Assembly: GCA_009837885.1 (NCBI GenBank)
Contig: VXSP01000044.1
Span: 62,001 to 126,000, forward strand
DNA length: 64,000 bases
DNA from: Holophagales bacterium
GTDB lineage: Bacteria > Acidobacteriota > Thermoanaerobaculia > Multivoradales > Multivoraceae
Direction: 5' to 3'
Shown here one piece after another: positions 40,388 through 48,348 of the stretch. A model generated the notes under the pieces. It saw only the letters and a list, made by a program, of their open reading frames with translations, had not been told where the DNA came from and ran no database searches. Every line of letters starts with the position of its first letter. The stretch's first letter is position 1. The translations under genes were made by a program, and so were the position numbers.

Positions 40388-41917
40388 TCAGGCGTCTCCC
40401 CAGCGGTCCTTGACCGCGGCGCGGTCGACGTGGTCGCCGCTGCGCGGCAACTCGCTGGTGAAGATGACGTCGCGCGGCCGCTTGAAGCGGGCGATCCGGG
40501 AGCCGACGTGTTCGCGAACCGATTCCTGGTCGAGACCGGCTTCGGACTCGGCCTCCACGACGGCGCGGATCGCCTCGCCCCAGCGGTCGTCGCTGACGCC
40601 GAAGACGCAGACCGCGCGCACGGCGTCGAGTTCGAGGATCGCGGCCTCGACCTCGGCGGGATACACGTTCTCGCCGCCGGGCTTGATCAGTTCCTTCTCC
40701 GGCTTGCGGGCGACGTAGAACAGGTTGCCTTCCTCGTCGAAGCGGCCGATGTCACCGGTGTGGTGCCAGCCGCCCCGGAAGGTGTGCGCCGTGACATCGG
40801 GCTGGCCGTCGTAGCCCATGAAGACCAGCGGCCCGCGGACGACGATCTCGCCGTCCTCGCCGGCAGGCACCTCGCGTTCGTCGTCGTCGACCAGGCGGAC
40901 GCTGCAGAGTTCGGCGGCCTTGCCGGCGCAGCCGAGCCGCTCGCGGGCGTTCTGGATCGTGACGAAGCCGCTCGTCTCGCACTGCCCGAAGCCGGCCCAG
41001 AAGGTCGCATCCGTCTCGTCATGCAGTCGCTGCATCGTGTCGGGCGAGTCCAGGCCGGTGACGTGCCGGAGGCTGGGCAGGCGGCTCCCGGCGTCGGCTG
41101 CCGCGTCGAGCAGGGTCGTGAGCACCGGCGGGAAGTCGCTGATCATCGTGATCGCATGGCGGTCGATCAGTTCGACGGCCTGGGCCGGGTCGTACTTCGC
41201 GGTGACGACGTTGGCGCCGCCGGCGTGGAAGACGCTCAGCAGGTGGCCGAGCGCCGCGATGTGGAAGAGCGGCAGCGCGACCAGGTTGCGGTCCGAGCCG
41301 TCGAGGCCGAGCGACGCGATCTCCTGCAGGTTGGCCCAGACCAGGTTCGAGTGGCTGAGCAGGGCGCCGCGCGGGATCACGTCGACGGCGGCGGTCGCAA
41401 TGACGGCGAAGGGTTCGCCGGCGGAGACGTCGGGCCTTGGCAGGTCGTTCGCCGCGTCGGCGCCGGCGTAGAGCGAGTCCAGCGAGGCGTAGCCTTCGGC
41501 CGGATCGTCGCCGAACTGAAACCAGTGGGAGATCTTGTCGTCGCCGGGGCCGCCCGGGACGGCGTCGAGGAAGTCCCCTCCGACGACGAAAGCCCGGGGC
41601 TTCGCCCGCTCGCGGACGAGCATCTCGATCTCGCCGGGCTGCAGCCGCCAGTTGATCGGGTAGACCACGATGCCTTGGCGGGCACAGGCGAGATAGAGCT
41701 CCACGTAGGCGGCCGAGTTCTGGGCCAGCACCGCGAGACGGTCGGAGACCTCGAGCCCCAGGCCGTCCAGCCCCGCCGCGAGCGCGTCGACGCGTTCACG
41801 GAGCTCCGCGAAGCTCCGTTCCTCGCCATCCTCCGTGACGAGCGCGAGCCGGTCGCCGAACGCCGTCGCGTTGCGGACGAGAACGTCGTAGAGCGTGAAG
41901 TTCTGAACGCTGGACAC
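40388..41917 (-). CDS. Class I adenylate-forming enzyme (acyl-CoA-ligase-like)
   Basis: About 509 residues from GTG 41917 ('MSSVQNFTLYDVLVRNATAF'); a TTG at 41962 is an alternative. Domain order is that of acyl-CoA synthetases: 'VRDALGLEV'-like N-terminus, 'HIAALGHLLSVFHAGGANVVT', 'FWAGFGQCETSGF' (A5), 'GWHHTGDIGRFDEEGNLFYVARK' (A7-A8) and 'ELIKPGGENVYPAEVE'. The A3 phosphate loop, normally TSGTTGxPKG, reads 'TAAVDVIPRG', a known variant of AMP-binding proteins rather than a mutation. Acid substrate unknown. It is the first gene of the run that ends with the Mrp subunits. Confidence 0.82.
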   Translation of the reverse strand: MSSVQNFTLYDVLVRNATAFGDRLALVTEDGEERSFAELRERVDALAAGLDGLGLEVSDRLAVLAQNSAAYVELYLACARQGIVVYPINWRLQPGEIEMLVRERAKPRAFVVGGDFLDAVPGGPGDDKISHWFQFGDDPAEGYASLDSLYAGADAANDLPRPDVSAGEPFAVIATAAVDVIPRGALLSHSNLVWANLQEIASLGLDGSDRNLVALPLFHIAALGHLLSVFHAGGANVVTAKYDPAQAVELIDRHAITMISDFPPVLTTLLDAAADAGSRLPSLRHVTGLDSPDTMQRLHDETDATFWAGFGQCETSGFVTIQNARERLGCAGKAAELCSVRLVDDDEREVPAGEDGEIVVRGPLVFMGYDGQPDVTAHTFRGGWHHTGDIGRFDEEGNLFYVARKPEKELIKPGGENVYPAEVEAAILELDAVRAVCVFGVSDDRWGEAIRAVVEAESEAGLDQESVREHVGSRIARFKRPRDVIFTSELPRSGDHVDRAAVKDRWGDA

Positions 41918-41995
41918 GGTAGACGGGGCTTCTACAGGGCGAACCGGCGCGCACTTTATCAACGCCGGCTGGCGTAGCGCCGTTGATGCTGACCC

Positions 41996-42239
41996 GCCCG
42001 CGCGGAGCCGGGCGAGGGGGTCCCGGACGGCCGCGGCATCCGCGCGTCCGCCAGCGGGCGCACGGACTGCGACGCACGTGGCGCGGGACGCGCCACGTGG
42101 GTGCTCGCTTTCCTGGTTCGGGGGGAGCTGGCGCTCGCTTCGGTCGCCTGCGCTTCAAGACGGTGTTGCTGGAGGTAGGGGCGTCGGCAGTCGCTTGGCT
42201 CCAGCCCGCCGGGACCCCCTCCCCCGGCTCCACGCGGGC
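41996..42239. repeat. Long inverted repeat (about 30-bp arms)
   Basis: Arms at 41997-42026 and 42209-42238 match as reverse complements at 28 of 30 positions; one more base pairs outside. The spacer is about 182 bases and contains the second palindrome (42075-42099). It fills the gap between the divergent ligase and nuclease genes (41918-42328), which otherwise contains no gene that I can support. Confidence 0.65.
42075..42099. repeat. Palindromic repeat, copy 2 (11-bp arms)
   Basis: CACGTGGCGCG-GGA-CGCGCCACGTG is perfect. Compared with the copy at 21701, two of the 11 arm positions differ and both are compensated in the opposite arm. It is preceded by CGGACTGCGACG at 42063-42074, as in copy 1. 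Confidence 0.6.
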
Positions 42240-42328
42240 TGGACGTCGTTGCTGCCGGTGGCGGCTTGGGCTGCTACGGCGGACCTTCGTTAGGCTTTGA
42301 GGCGTTGGGGCTGAAGAAGGGGGATGCC

Positions 42329-43390
42329 ATGGTGAAGTGCGGTCGTGGGCTGGTCGCGGTAAGCGTTGTTCTGGTGGCTGTTGGGGTGGCGCCTGCCAGT
42401 GCCTGGAACGACTTCGGCCACGAGGTTGTGGCCCGGATCGCCTGGCAGGAACTGGAGCCGGAGGTCCGGAGCCGGGTCCTGGCCCTGTTCCGGCAGGCGC
42501 CTCGGGACAGCCTGATGCACTGCCTCGATCTCAACCAGGACCGCCGCCGGGGCTGCGGTCGCTTCGCCTACCGCCTGGGGGACGCCGAGAGCGGCGAAGA
42601 CGGCGACCGCATCCTGTTCGAGCGTGCCGCCTACTGGCCCGACCTGGCGCGGCAGCTCGACAAGTACAACCGTCCGACCTGGCACTACATCGGCTGGACC
42701 TGGCGTCAGGGCGCCGACGGGACCGCTCACGACACGGATCTGCCGGTGGCGGAGCCGAATGCGGTGAGCCAGTTGGTCGAGCTTGCGCGCTCGGTCGCCG
42801 ACACTTCCGGCCGGCCGGGCAAGCGCGCCATCCATCTGGCCTGGATCTTCCACCTCGTAGGCGACGTCCACCAGCCCCTCCACGCGGCGTCCCGGGTGAC
42901 CGAGCGGCGCGACGAACGGGAGGGCGACCGGGGCGGCAACGGTTTCGGTCTCGATGAGTGGAACCGCAACCTGCACGCCTTCTGGGACGGCGCCCTCGAC
43001 GGGCGGTTCCGGGCTCAATACAGGGATCGGGCACTTGCTCGACTCGACGCGACTTCCGACAGGCCACCACCGCCCGAGCGGTTCTGGAGGTTCTTCGGAG
43101 AGGCCCGCGACCGAGAGTACGAGGCCCACAAGGACCGGGTCGCAGCCGAGGCTCGCGCCCGCCATCCTCTGGACGACGCGATCCGGGCCAACCTCAAGTC
43201 CGGCGACTTCGAGGCCTGGGCGACAGAGTCAAACCAGATCGTGCGAGGCGGCCTGTATCCGTCTGATCTGAAGCGCGGCGAAGCACCGCCCACCGCCTAC
43301 GCCGACCGCGCCTACGACATCTCCCTGCAGCGCGCAGCTCTCGCCGGCTATCGCCTGGCTGACCTGCTCACCAACCTGCTGACGCCGTAG
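42329..43390 (+). CDS. Secreted S1/P1 nuclease
   Basis: ATG 42329 has AAGAAGGGGG just upstream. Signal peptide ends 'APASA', leaving mature Trp26 as N-terminus, as the fold requires because Trp1 ligates zinc. All nine ligands seem present: 'WNDFGH' (Trp, His), 'LDLNQDRR' (Asp), 'WHYIGW' (His), 'HLVGDVHQPLH' (His, Asp, His) and 'NLHAFWDGALDG' (His, Asp). It is a 353-residue trinuclear zinc nuclease degrading single-stranded DNA and RNA outside the cytoplasm. It is alone, facing the ligase run, and downstream of the inverted-repeat element. Confidence 0.92.
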   Translation: MVKCGRGLVAVSVVLVAVGVAPASAWNDFGHEVVARIAWQELEPEVRSRVLALFRQAPRDSLMHCLDLNQDRRRGCGRFAYRLGDAESGEDGDRILFERAAYWPDLARQLDKYNRPTWHYIGWTWRQGADGTAHDTDLPVAEPNAVSQLVELARSVADTSGRPGKRAIHLAWIFHLVGDVHQPLHAASRVTERRDEREGDRGGNGFGLDEWNRNLHAFWDGALDGRFRAQYRDRALARLDATSDRPPPPERFWRFFGEARDREYEAHKDRVAAEARARHPLDDAIRANLKSGDFEAWATESNQIVRGGLYPSDLKRGEAPPTAYADRAYDISLQRAALAGYRLADLLTNLLTP

Positions 43391-43439
43391 CGCCGCCAAA
43401 CCTGTCGCAGGCTCCGTGTTTGACTCCAGCCCCCACCTC

Positions 43440-43497
43440 CCTGGGAGCTTGCGCCTCGGAACTCACGCCGTAGCGTTCTGCGGCGCAAGCTCCCAGG
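43440..43497 (+). repeat. Strong hairpin containing 46-bp repeat, copy 2
   Basis: CCTGGGAGCTTGCGCC (43440-43455) and its perfect reverse complement (43482-43497) form 16-bp arms around a 26-base loop. The inner part (43446-43491) is the second copy of the 46-bp hairpin repeat also found at 3877-3922. It is 50 bases after the nuclease stop, so a transcription-end role fits, but there is no U-tract. The rest of 43391-43560 holds no gene. Confidence 0.65.
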
Positions 43498-43560
43498 CTT
43501 GCCTCGCGCTCGCTTCCGTGCGCGGCCGCGCAACCACGGGCTGCGGGGAGTAGACGCGCG

Positions 43561-44112
43561 TTGCCTCGCCTGTTCGTTGCCCTCGACCTGCCTCCGGAGT
43601 TGAAGGCGGCCGTTCGAAGCCTGCAGTTCGGCCTGCGCAACGCCCGCTGGCTGGACGACGCCGGTCTGCATCTCACGCTGGCCTTCATCGGCGAGGTCGA
43701 CGGCGCTGCCGTGGAGCGGGTCGAAGATGCTCTGGCCGAGGTCGAGGCCGAACCGATCCATGTCGAGCTTCACGGCCTCGGTTGCTTTCCCGGGCGCGGC
43801 GACCCGCGAGTGTTGTGGACGGGCGCGGCGCCCAAGGCCGAGCTTGCATCCCTTGCCGCTGCCGTCACGCGGGCGGTCCGGCGAGCCGGCGTGGTCCCGA
43901 AGCGCCGGCGATTCACTCCCCACGTCAGCCTGGTTCGATTCCGCCGGCCGCCGCCGCGCGTTGATCTGGAGAGGTACCTGGCGGCCCACTCCCTGTTCCG
44001 GAGCCCGGTCTGCGAAGTCGCGTCGTTTCATCTCTACTCCAGCATCCTGCACCCGTCGGGAGCGCGCCACACGATCGAGGCGACCTACCCGCTCGAGCGA
44101 AACGACCGGTGA
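43561..44112 (+). CDS. thpR: RNA 2',3'-cyclic phosphodiesterase
   Basis: A 183-residue 2H-phosphoesterase. 'LFVALDLPPELKAAV' starts the domain; the two HxT/S motifs are 'GLHLTLAFIGEV' (His37) and 'FTPHVSLVRF' (about His127). 'GLGCFPGRGDPRVLWTG' is typical of ThpR. The start is TTG 43561; no better start lies in the frame. It ends six bases before the convergent hydrolase gene. Confidence 0.88.
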   Translation: MPRLFVALDLPPELKAAVRSLQFGLRNARWLDDAGLHLTLAFIGEVDGAAVERVEDALAEVEAEPIHVELHGLGCFPGRGDPRVLWTGAAPKAELASLAAAVTRAVRRAGVVPKRRRFTPHVSLVRFRRPPPRVDLERYLAAHSLFRSPVCEVASFHLYSSILHPSGARHTIEATYPLERNDR

Positions 44113-44118
44113 AAGGCG

Positions 44119-45066
44119 CTACGCCGCCGGCAGCCGGTCCAGGAACCGGCGGATCGTGGCGACGAGCCGGTCCGGGGCGTCGTAGTGGACCATGTGGCCG
44201 GCGCCTTCGATCTCTTCGTGCCGGCCGCGGCGAAAGAGGGCGACGCGGCGGGCGATCTCTTCGGGTTCAGGGGTGGCGTGCTGTTCGTCGACGCCGCGGC
44301 GGCTGCTCCAGAACTCGTTGGCGAGGGCCGCGGTGAGGATGAGGGTGGGGCAGGTGACCCAGCTCCAGCGTTCTTCGGAAGCCTCCGGCACGTTCGACAT
44401 CCAGGTCGTGACCACCTGGGGATCCCACTTCCACTCCAGGCCGCCGCCGGGCAGGGGTCGGGTGCCCAGGTCGACGAACTCGCGCGCGCGGTCCGGGTCG
44501 AGACGGGGATGGACGCGTTTCAGCAGGTCCCAGGCGTGGTTCCTGGACGCGACCGTCCGGTGCTTGCGCGGGTGGGTCAGCGACTCGACCCCCATCCTGG
44601 CCCGTTTCTGCTTGACCTCCTCGGGGAAGCGGTTCAGGGCGTAGGGCGGGCCGAGACCCTCGATCAGCACGATGGCCCGTGGCAACTCGGCGAAGATGCC
44701 CGCCCACTGGGCCACGACCTGGCCTCCGAGGCTGTGGCCGATGACGATCGGTCGCTCGAGTTCGCAGTCGAGGAACACGGCGTGCAGGTCGGCGATGTGG
44801 TGGGCCATCGTGTAGATGCCGGGATGCGCGCTCTCGCCGTGGCCGCGCAGGTCGTAGGCGATGACCCGGTGCTCGGCGGCGAACGCCTCGGCGACCGGCG
44901 CGAGCGTCAGCGCGAAATCCTGGATGCCGTGCGCCAGCAGGATCGCGGGGCCAGAGGCTCGGCCCCATTCGTAGACCTCGAGTTCGGTGCCGCTGGCCTC
45001 GATGCGTCGCTGCCTGCAGGTGGTCGGCTCGAGGCGGGGCGGAGGCTGGGATGCGGTCAGGGTCAA
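44119..45066 (-). CDS. Alpha/beta-fold hydrolase
   Basis: A 315-residue hydrolase with 'ILLAHGIQDFALTLAP' (oxyanion-hole region), 'VIAYDLRGHGESAHPGIYTM', 'PIVIGHSLGGQVVAQW' (nucleophile Ser) and 'EIEGAGHMVHYDAPDRLV' (catalytic His). No export signal. Substrate unknown; the fold covers esterases, dehalogenases and C-C hydrolases. Its ATG overlaps the stop of the BNR gene (ATGA). Confidence 0.85.
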   Translation of the reverse strand: MTLTASQPPPRLEPTTCRQRRIEASGTELEVYEWGRASGPAILLAHGIQDFALTLAPVAEAFAAEHRVIAYDLRGHGESAHPGIYTMAHHIADLHAVFLDCELERPIVIGHSLGGQVVAQWAGIFAELPRAIVLIEGLGPPYALNRFPEEVKQKRARMGVESLTHPRKHRTVASRNHAWDLLKRVHPRLDPDRAREFVDLGTRPLPGGGLEWKWDPQVVTTWMSNVPEASEERWSWVTCPTLILTAALANEFWSSRRGVDEQHATPEPEEIARRVALFRRGRHEEIEGAGHMVHYDAPDRLVATIRRFLDRLPAA

Positions 45067-48000
45067 GGAGGAGCCACCAGCAGGAAACCGCTGTCGGCGA
45101 GCGTCCGGTTCAGGTCCGCCAGCGGGCCGGCAAGGGTAGCGTTGAAACGGTCTTCCTGCTCGGCGAGTTCGTCGCTGAGCATCTGCCAGACCGAGGCCTG
45201 CTGGTCCGTGGGCCGGGCGTCGGCCTGCCCGACCGAGCGCGCCAGGTAGGTGAGTCGAGCGTAGAGCCGGCGCGGCCAGCGCAGGGCGTCCTGGCCGGTG
45301 CCGGTCATCCGGAGGTCGAAGAACTCTCCCTCGATGGCGCGCAGCTCCTCGCGCAAGGCATCAGCGTGGTTGGTCGCTTCGAAGACGTCGAGGGCGCCTC
45401 CGCTCGCCGACAGACGATCTTCGAGGCGCCGCAGGTCGCGGCGGAGACGTTCGGCCTCGTTGATGACGTAGGCGGCGCGTTCGATGCCGTTGAGAATCTG
45501 GACGAGCAGGGCCTGCTGCGCGGCCAGGTCGCGGGCGGACGCGGTGGAGTCCGGGTCGAGCAGGAGGTCCAGGGTCACCGTCGACGCCGGCTCGCCCTCG
45601 TCCGCCTCGACATCGCCCGCAAGGACCAACTCGACCCGGTAGCTCCCGGGAGCCGCGAGCATCGAGAAGCGGCCGCCGTCGGGCAGCGGCCGCCAGCCCC
45701 GCTCGGGCATCTCCCAGTCGGGTCGTTCGTCCGGCTTCGAGCGCAGCCTGATCTCGGACGTTGGGTCATGGCGCAGGTCCCAGGTCACCCGATGGAGTCC
45801 CGGTGCCGCGGGCAGGTCGTCTAGCGTGCGGACGAGGACGCCACCGTTGCGGATATGGATCGTCGCGCGGCGTTGGTTCTCGGGGCCCGCGCCGGGCACC
45901 GTTTCGGCCGCGACTGACGCTGGAATCCAGTAGTGGAGCAAGGCGCCGTAGGGCGGGTTCGTCCCGGTCGCCGGCACGTCGGGTTGGGCCATCGGCGCGC
46001 CGCGGGTGCGGAAACGGTAGGTGACCCGGGGCGCCAGCAGCGTCGGACCCCGGCTCGTCAGGCCGCGCGCGATCTCGCGCAGGGGCGTCAGGTCGTCCAG
46101 GATCCAGACACCGCGGCCGTAGGTGGCGACCACCAGGTCGTCGAAGTGCTCCTGCACCTCGATCCAGTGGACGGGCGCCGGCGGCAGGTTCGGCTCACCG
46201 TCGCTGCGCCGCGAGAGGCTCCGCCAGTTCGTTCCATCGTCGAAGGAAACGTGGAGCGCGTTCTCGGTGCCCAGGAACAGGAGCCCGGCCTGCTCCGGAT
46301 CCTCGCGGACAGCGTGGACGTTCGCGAGCGGTCCCCGTGGCAGTCCAGCCGCGAGATCGGTCCACGTTTCGCCGTAGTCGTTCGTTCGGAACACGTATGG
46401 TGTCGTGTCGCCCTCCTGGTGACGGTCGATGGCGACGTAGGCCGCCCCGGCGTCGGCGTCCGACGGGTCGATGTTCCTCACGGTGCCGAGGGGCGGCAGG
46501 CCGGGAAGGTTCGCGGTCACGTTGGTCCACGTCTCGCCACCGTTCCGGGTCAACTGGACCTGGCCGTCGTTCGTGCCGGCCCAGATCAGCCCGGGCGCGA
46601 GCGGGCTCTCGGCGATCGCGAACACGACTGGCGCGATCGTCGGTCCGGCGTCGTCGAGGGTCAGGCCGCCGCTGCGCCGCATCAGCGCCGGGTCGGCGGT
46701 CGTCAGATCGGGCGAGATCCGCTCCCAGCTCTGGCCGCGATCGCGGCTCCGGTGAACGTACTGGCTGCCGGCGTAGACGGCCTCCGGATCGTGCGGCGAG
46801 GTGGCGAAGGGGGCGGTCCACTGGAAGCGGTACTCGAGTGCCGAGGCCGGCGAACTCTCTATGGCCAGCGGCCAGACGCTGACGTCGCGGGACTGGCCGG
46901 AGCGCAGGTCGTAGAGCTCGAGTTGGCCGTCGTAGCAGCCGGTCCAGACCAGGCTCGGGTCGGCGCGGTGGACCATCGAGAAGCCGACCTCGCAGCCGCC
47001 GACGGAGTGCCACTCGCCGACCGGGATGCCCTGGGTGCGGCCTCCGTAGAGGACGCGGCTCGGGCCGCGCATCGAGGGTCCGTCCTGGCGGTTGCTGTAG
47101 ACGTGGTACGGCACCCGGTTGTCGGTCGATACGTGGTACATCTGCGCGATCGGCAACTGGGGCCGGTACCAGGAGCGCTCACGATCGGTCGTGATGCTGA
47201 CGCCGCCGTCGTGGCCGACGATCCGCCGGTCGGCGTCGAGTGGATCGATCCAGATGTCGTGGTGGTCCCAGCCCGGTTGCTCGTAACCCTCGCTTTCGAC
47301 CGTGCGGCCACCGTCGAGCGAGACGGACTGCCGGGTGGCGGCGAAGCTGATCTCGTCCGCGCGGTCGGGGGCCGCGGCCATGCGCGTGTAGTAGAGCGGC
47401 CGCGTGATCAGGTTGAGATCGCGGCTGATCAGTCGCCACGAGTCGCCCCGGTCGTCCGAGCGCCAGAGAACGCCGGCGAAGGGATCGGAGGGAGCGAAGT
47501 CGCGGTTCGAACTCGTCTCGATCAGGGCGTAGACGCGGTCAGGATCGTCGGCCGAGACGGCGAGTCCGATCTTGCCCAGGGGCGGCTCGGGCAGACCCGC
47601 GCCTTCGAGGCGCACCCAGGTGTCGCCGCCGTCCTTCGAGCGGTAGAGGCCGCTGCTCGGGCCGCCGCTGGTGCGGCCGGACGTGCGGATCTCGATCTGC
47701 CAGGCCGCGGCGTAGATGAAGCGCGGGTTGTCGGGCGCGAAGGCGAGGTCGACGACGCCGGTGTCCGCGTCGACGAACAGGACGTGCTCCCAGGTCGCGC
47801 CGCCGTCGGTCGTGCGGAAGACGCCGCGGGCCGCTTCGTCCCGCTCCTGCGGGCCGTAGGCGTGGCCGAGTGCGGCGACGAAGGCCGTGTCCGCGTCGGC
47901 CGGGTGGACCAGGATGCGGCCGATCCGGCCGCTGGCTTCCAGGCCCAGGTGTTCGAAGCTGTCGCCGCGGTCGGTGGAGCGGTAGACGCCGTCGCCGATC

Positions 48001-48344
48001 GAGATGTTGCTGCGGATGAAGCTCTCGCCGGTGCCCACCCAGACCACGTTCGGGTCGGAGGGAGCGACCGCGATCGAGCCGATCGAGGCCGCCTCCTGCC
48101 GGTCGAAGATGGGCTCCCAGCCGACGCCGCCGTCGGTGCTGCGCCAGAGTCCGCCCGAAGCGGCGCCGGCGTACCAGGTCCGTGGATCGCCGGGGACGCC
48201 GGCCACCGCGGAGACCCGGTTGCCGATCGGTCCGATGTGGCGGAACGCGAACGCGTCGAGAAGCTCCGGCGGTGCCTCCGCGGCCGGTTGGGCGGCCGCC
48301 GCGGCGGCGCAGAGCAGGAGGGCGAGGAACGCTCTGTGACGCAA
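45063..48344 (-). CDS. Large exported BNR/VPS10-like propeller protein
   Basis: A 1093-residue protein with a signal peptide ('AFLALLLCAAAAAAQ'). Many blades of the type 'GLYRSKDGGDTW', 'GVYRSTDRGDSFEHLGL' and 'VFRTTDGGATWEHV' (Asp-box/BNR) build two propellers spanning residues 30-770; the last 320 residues hold 'LRREIARGLTSRG'-type linker, a small beta domain and a helical tail ('LLVQILNGIERAAYVINEAERL'). Proteins of this design are often called 'glycosyl hydrolase', but the sialidase Arg triad is not evident, so the role is open. The start is TTG 48344 directly behind GGAGG. It is four bases after the hydroxyacid dehydrogenase gene. Confidence 0.85.
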   Translation of the reverse strand: MRHRAFLALLLCAAAAAAQPAAEAPPELLDAFAFRHIGPIGNRVSAVAGVPGDPRTWYAGAASGGLWRSTDGGVGWEPIFDRQEAASIGSIAVAPSDPNVVWVGTGESFIRSNISIGDGVYRSTDRGDSFEHLGLEASGRIGRILVHPADADTAFVAALGHAYGPQERDEAARGVFRTTDGGATWEHVLFVDADTGVVDLAFAPDNPRFIYAAAWQIEIRTSGRTSGGPSSGLYRSKDGGDTWVRLEGAGLPEPPLGKIGLAVSADDPDRVYALIETSSNRDFAPSDPFAGVLWRSDDRGDSWRLISRDLNLITRPLYYTRMAAAPDRADEISFAATRQSVSLDGGRTVESEGYEQPGWDHHDIWIDPLDADRRIVGHDGGVSITTDRERSWYRPQLPIAQMYHVSTDNRVPYHVYSNRQDGPSMRGPSRVLYGGRTQGIPVGEWHSVGGCEVGFSMVHRADPSLVWTGCYDGQLELYDLRSGQSRDVSVWPLAIESSPASALEYRFQWTAPFATSPHDPEAVYAGSQYVHRSRDRGQSWERISPDLTTADPALMRRSGGLTLDDAGPTIAPVVFAIAESPLAPGLIWAGTNDGQVQLTRNGGETWTNVTANLPGLPPLGTVRNIDPSDADAGAAYVAIDRHQEGDTTPYVFRTNDYGETWTDLAAGLPRGPLANVHAVREDPEQAGLLFLGTENALHVSFDDGTNWRSLSRRSDGEPNLPPAPVHWIEVQEHFDDLVVATYGRGVWILDDLTPLREIARGLTSRGPTLLAPRVTYRFRTRGAPMAQPDVPATGTNPPYGALLHYWIPASVAAETVPGAGPENQRRATIHIRNGGVLVRTLDDLPAAPGLHRVTWDLRHDPTSEIRLRSKPDERPDWEMPERGWRPLPDGGRFSMLAAPGSYRVELVLAGDVEADEGEPASTVTLDLLLDPDSTASARDLAAQQALLVQILNGIERAAYVINEAERLRRDLRRLEDRLSASGGALDVFEATNHADALREELRAIEGEFFDLRMTGTGQDALRWPRRLYARLTYLARSVGQADARPTDQQASVWQMLSDELAEQEDRFNATLAGPLADLNRTLADSGFLLVAPP

Positions 48345-48348
48345 CCTC

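Noticed and set aside
41961..41984. GGCGTAGCGCCG as part of a sixth REP-like copy
   Set aside because: Only about 12 bases match and the first hairpin and the CTGGGTGCG start are missing.
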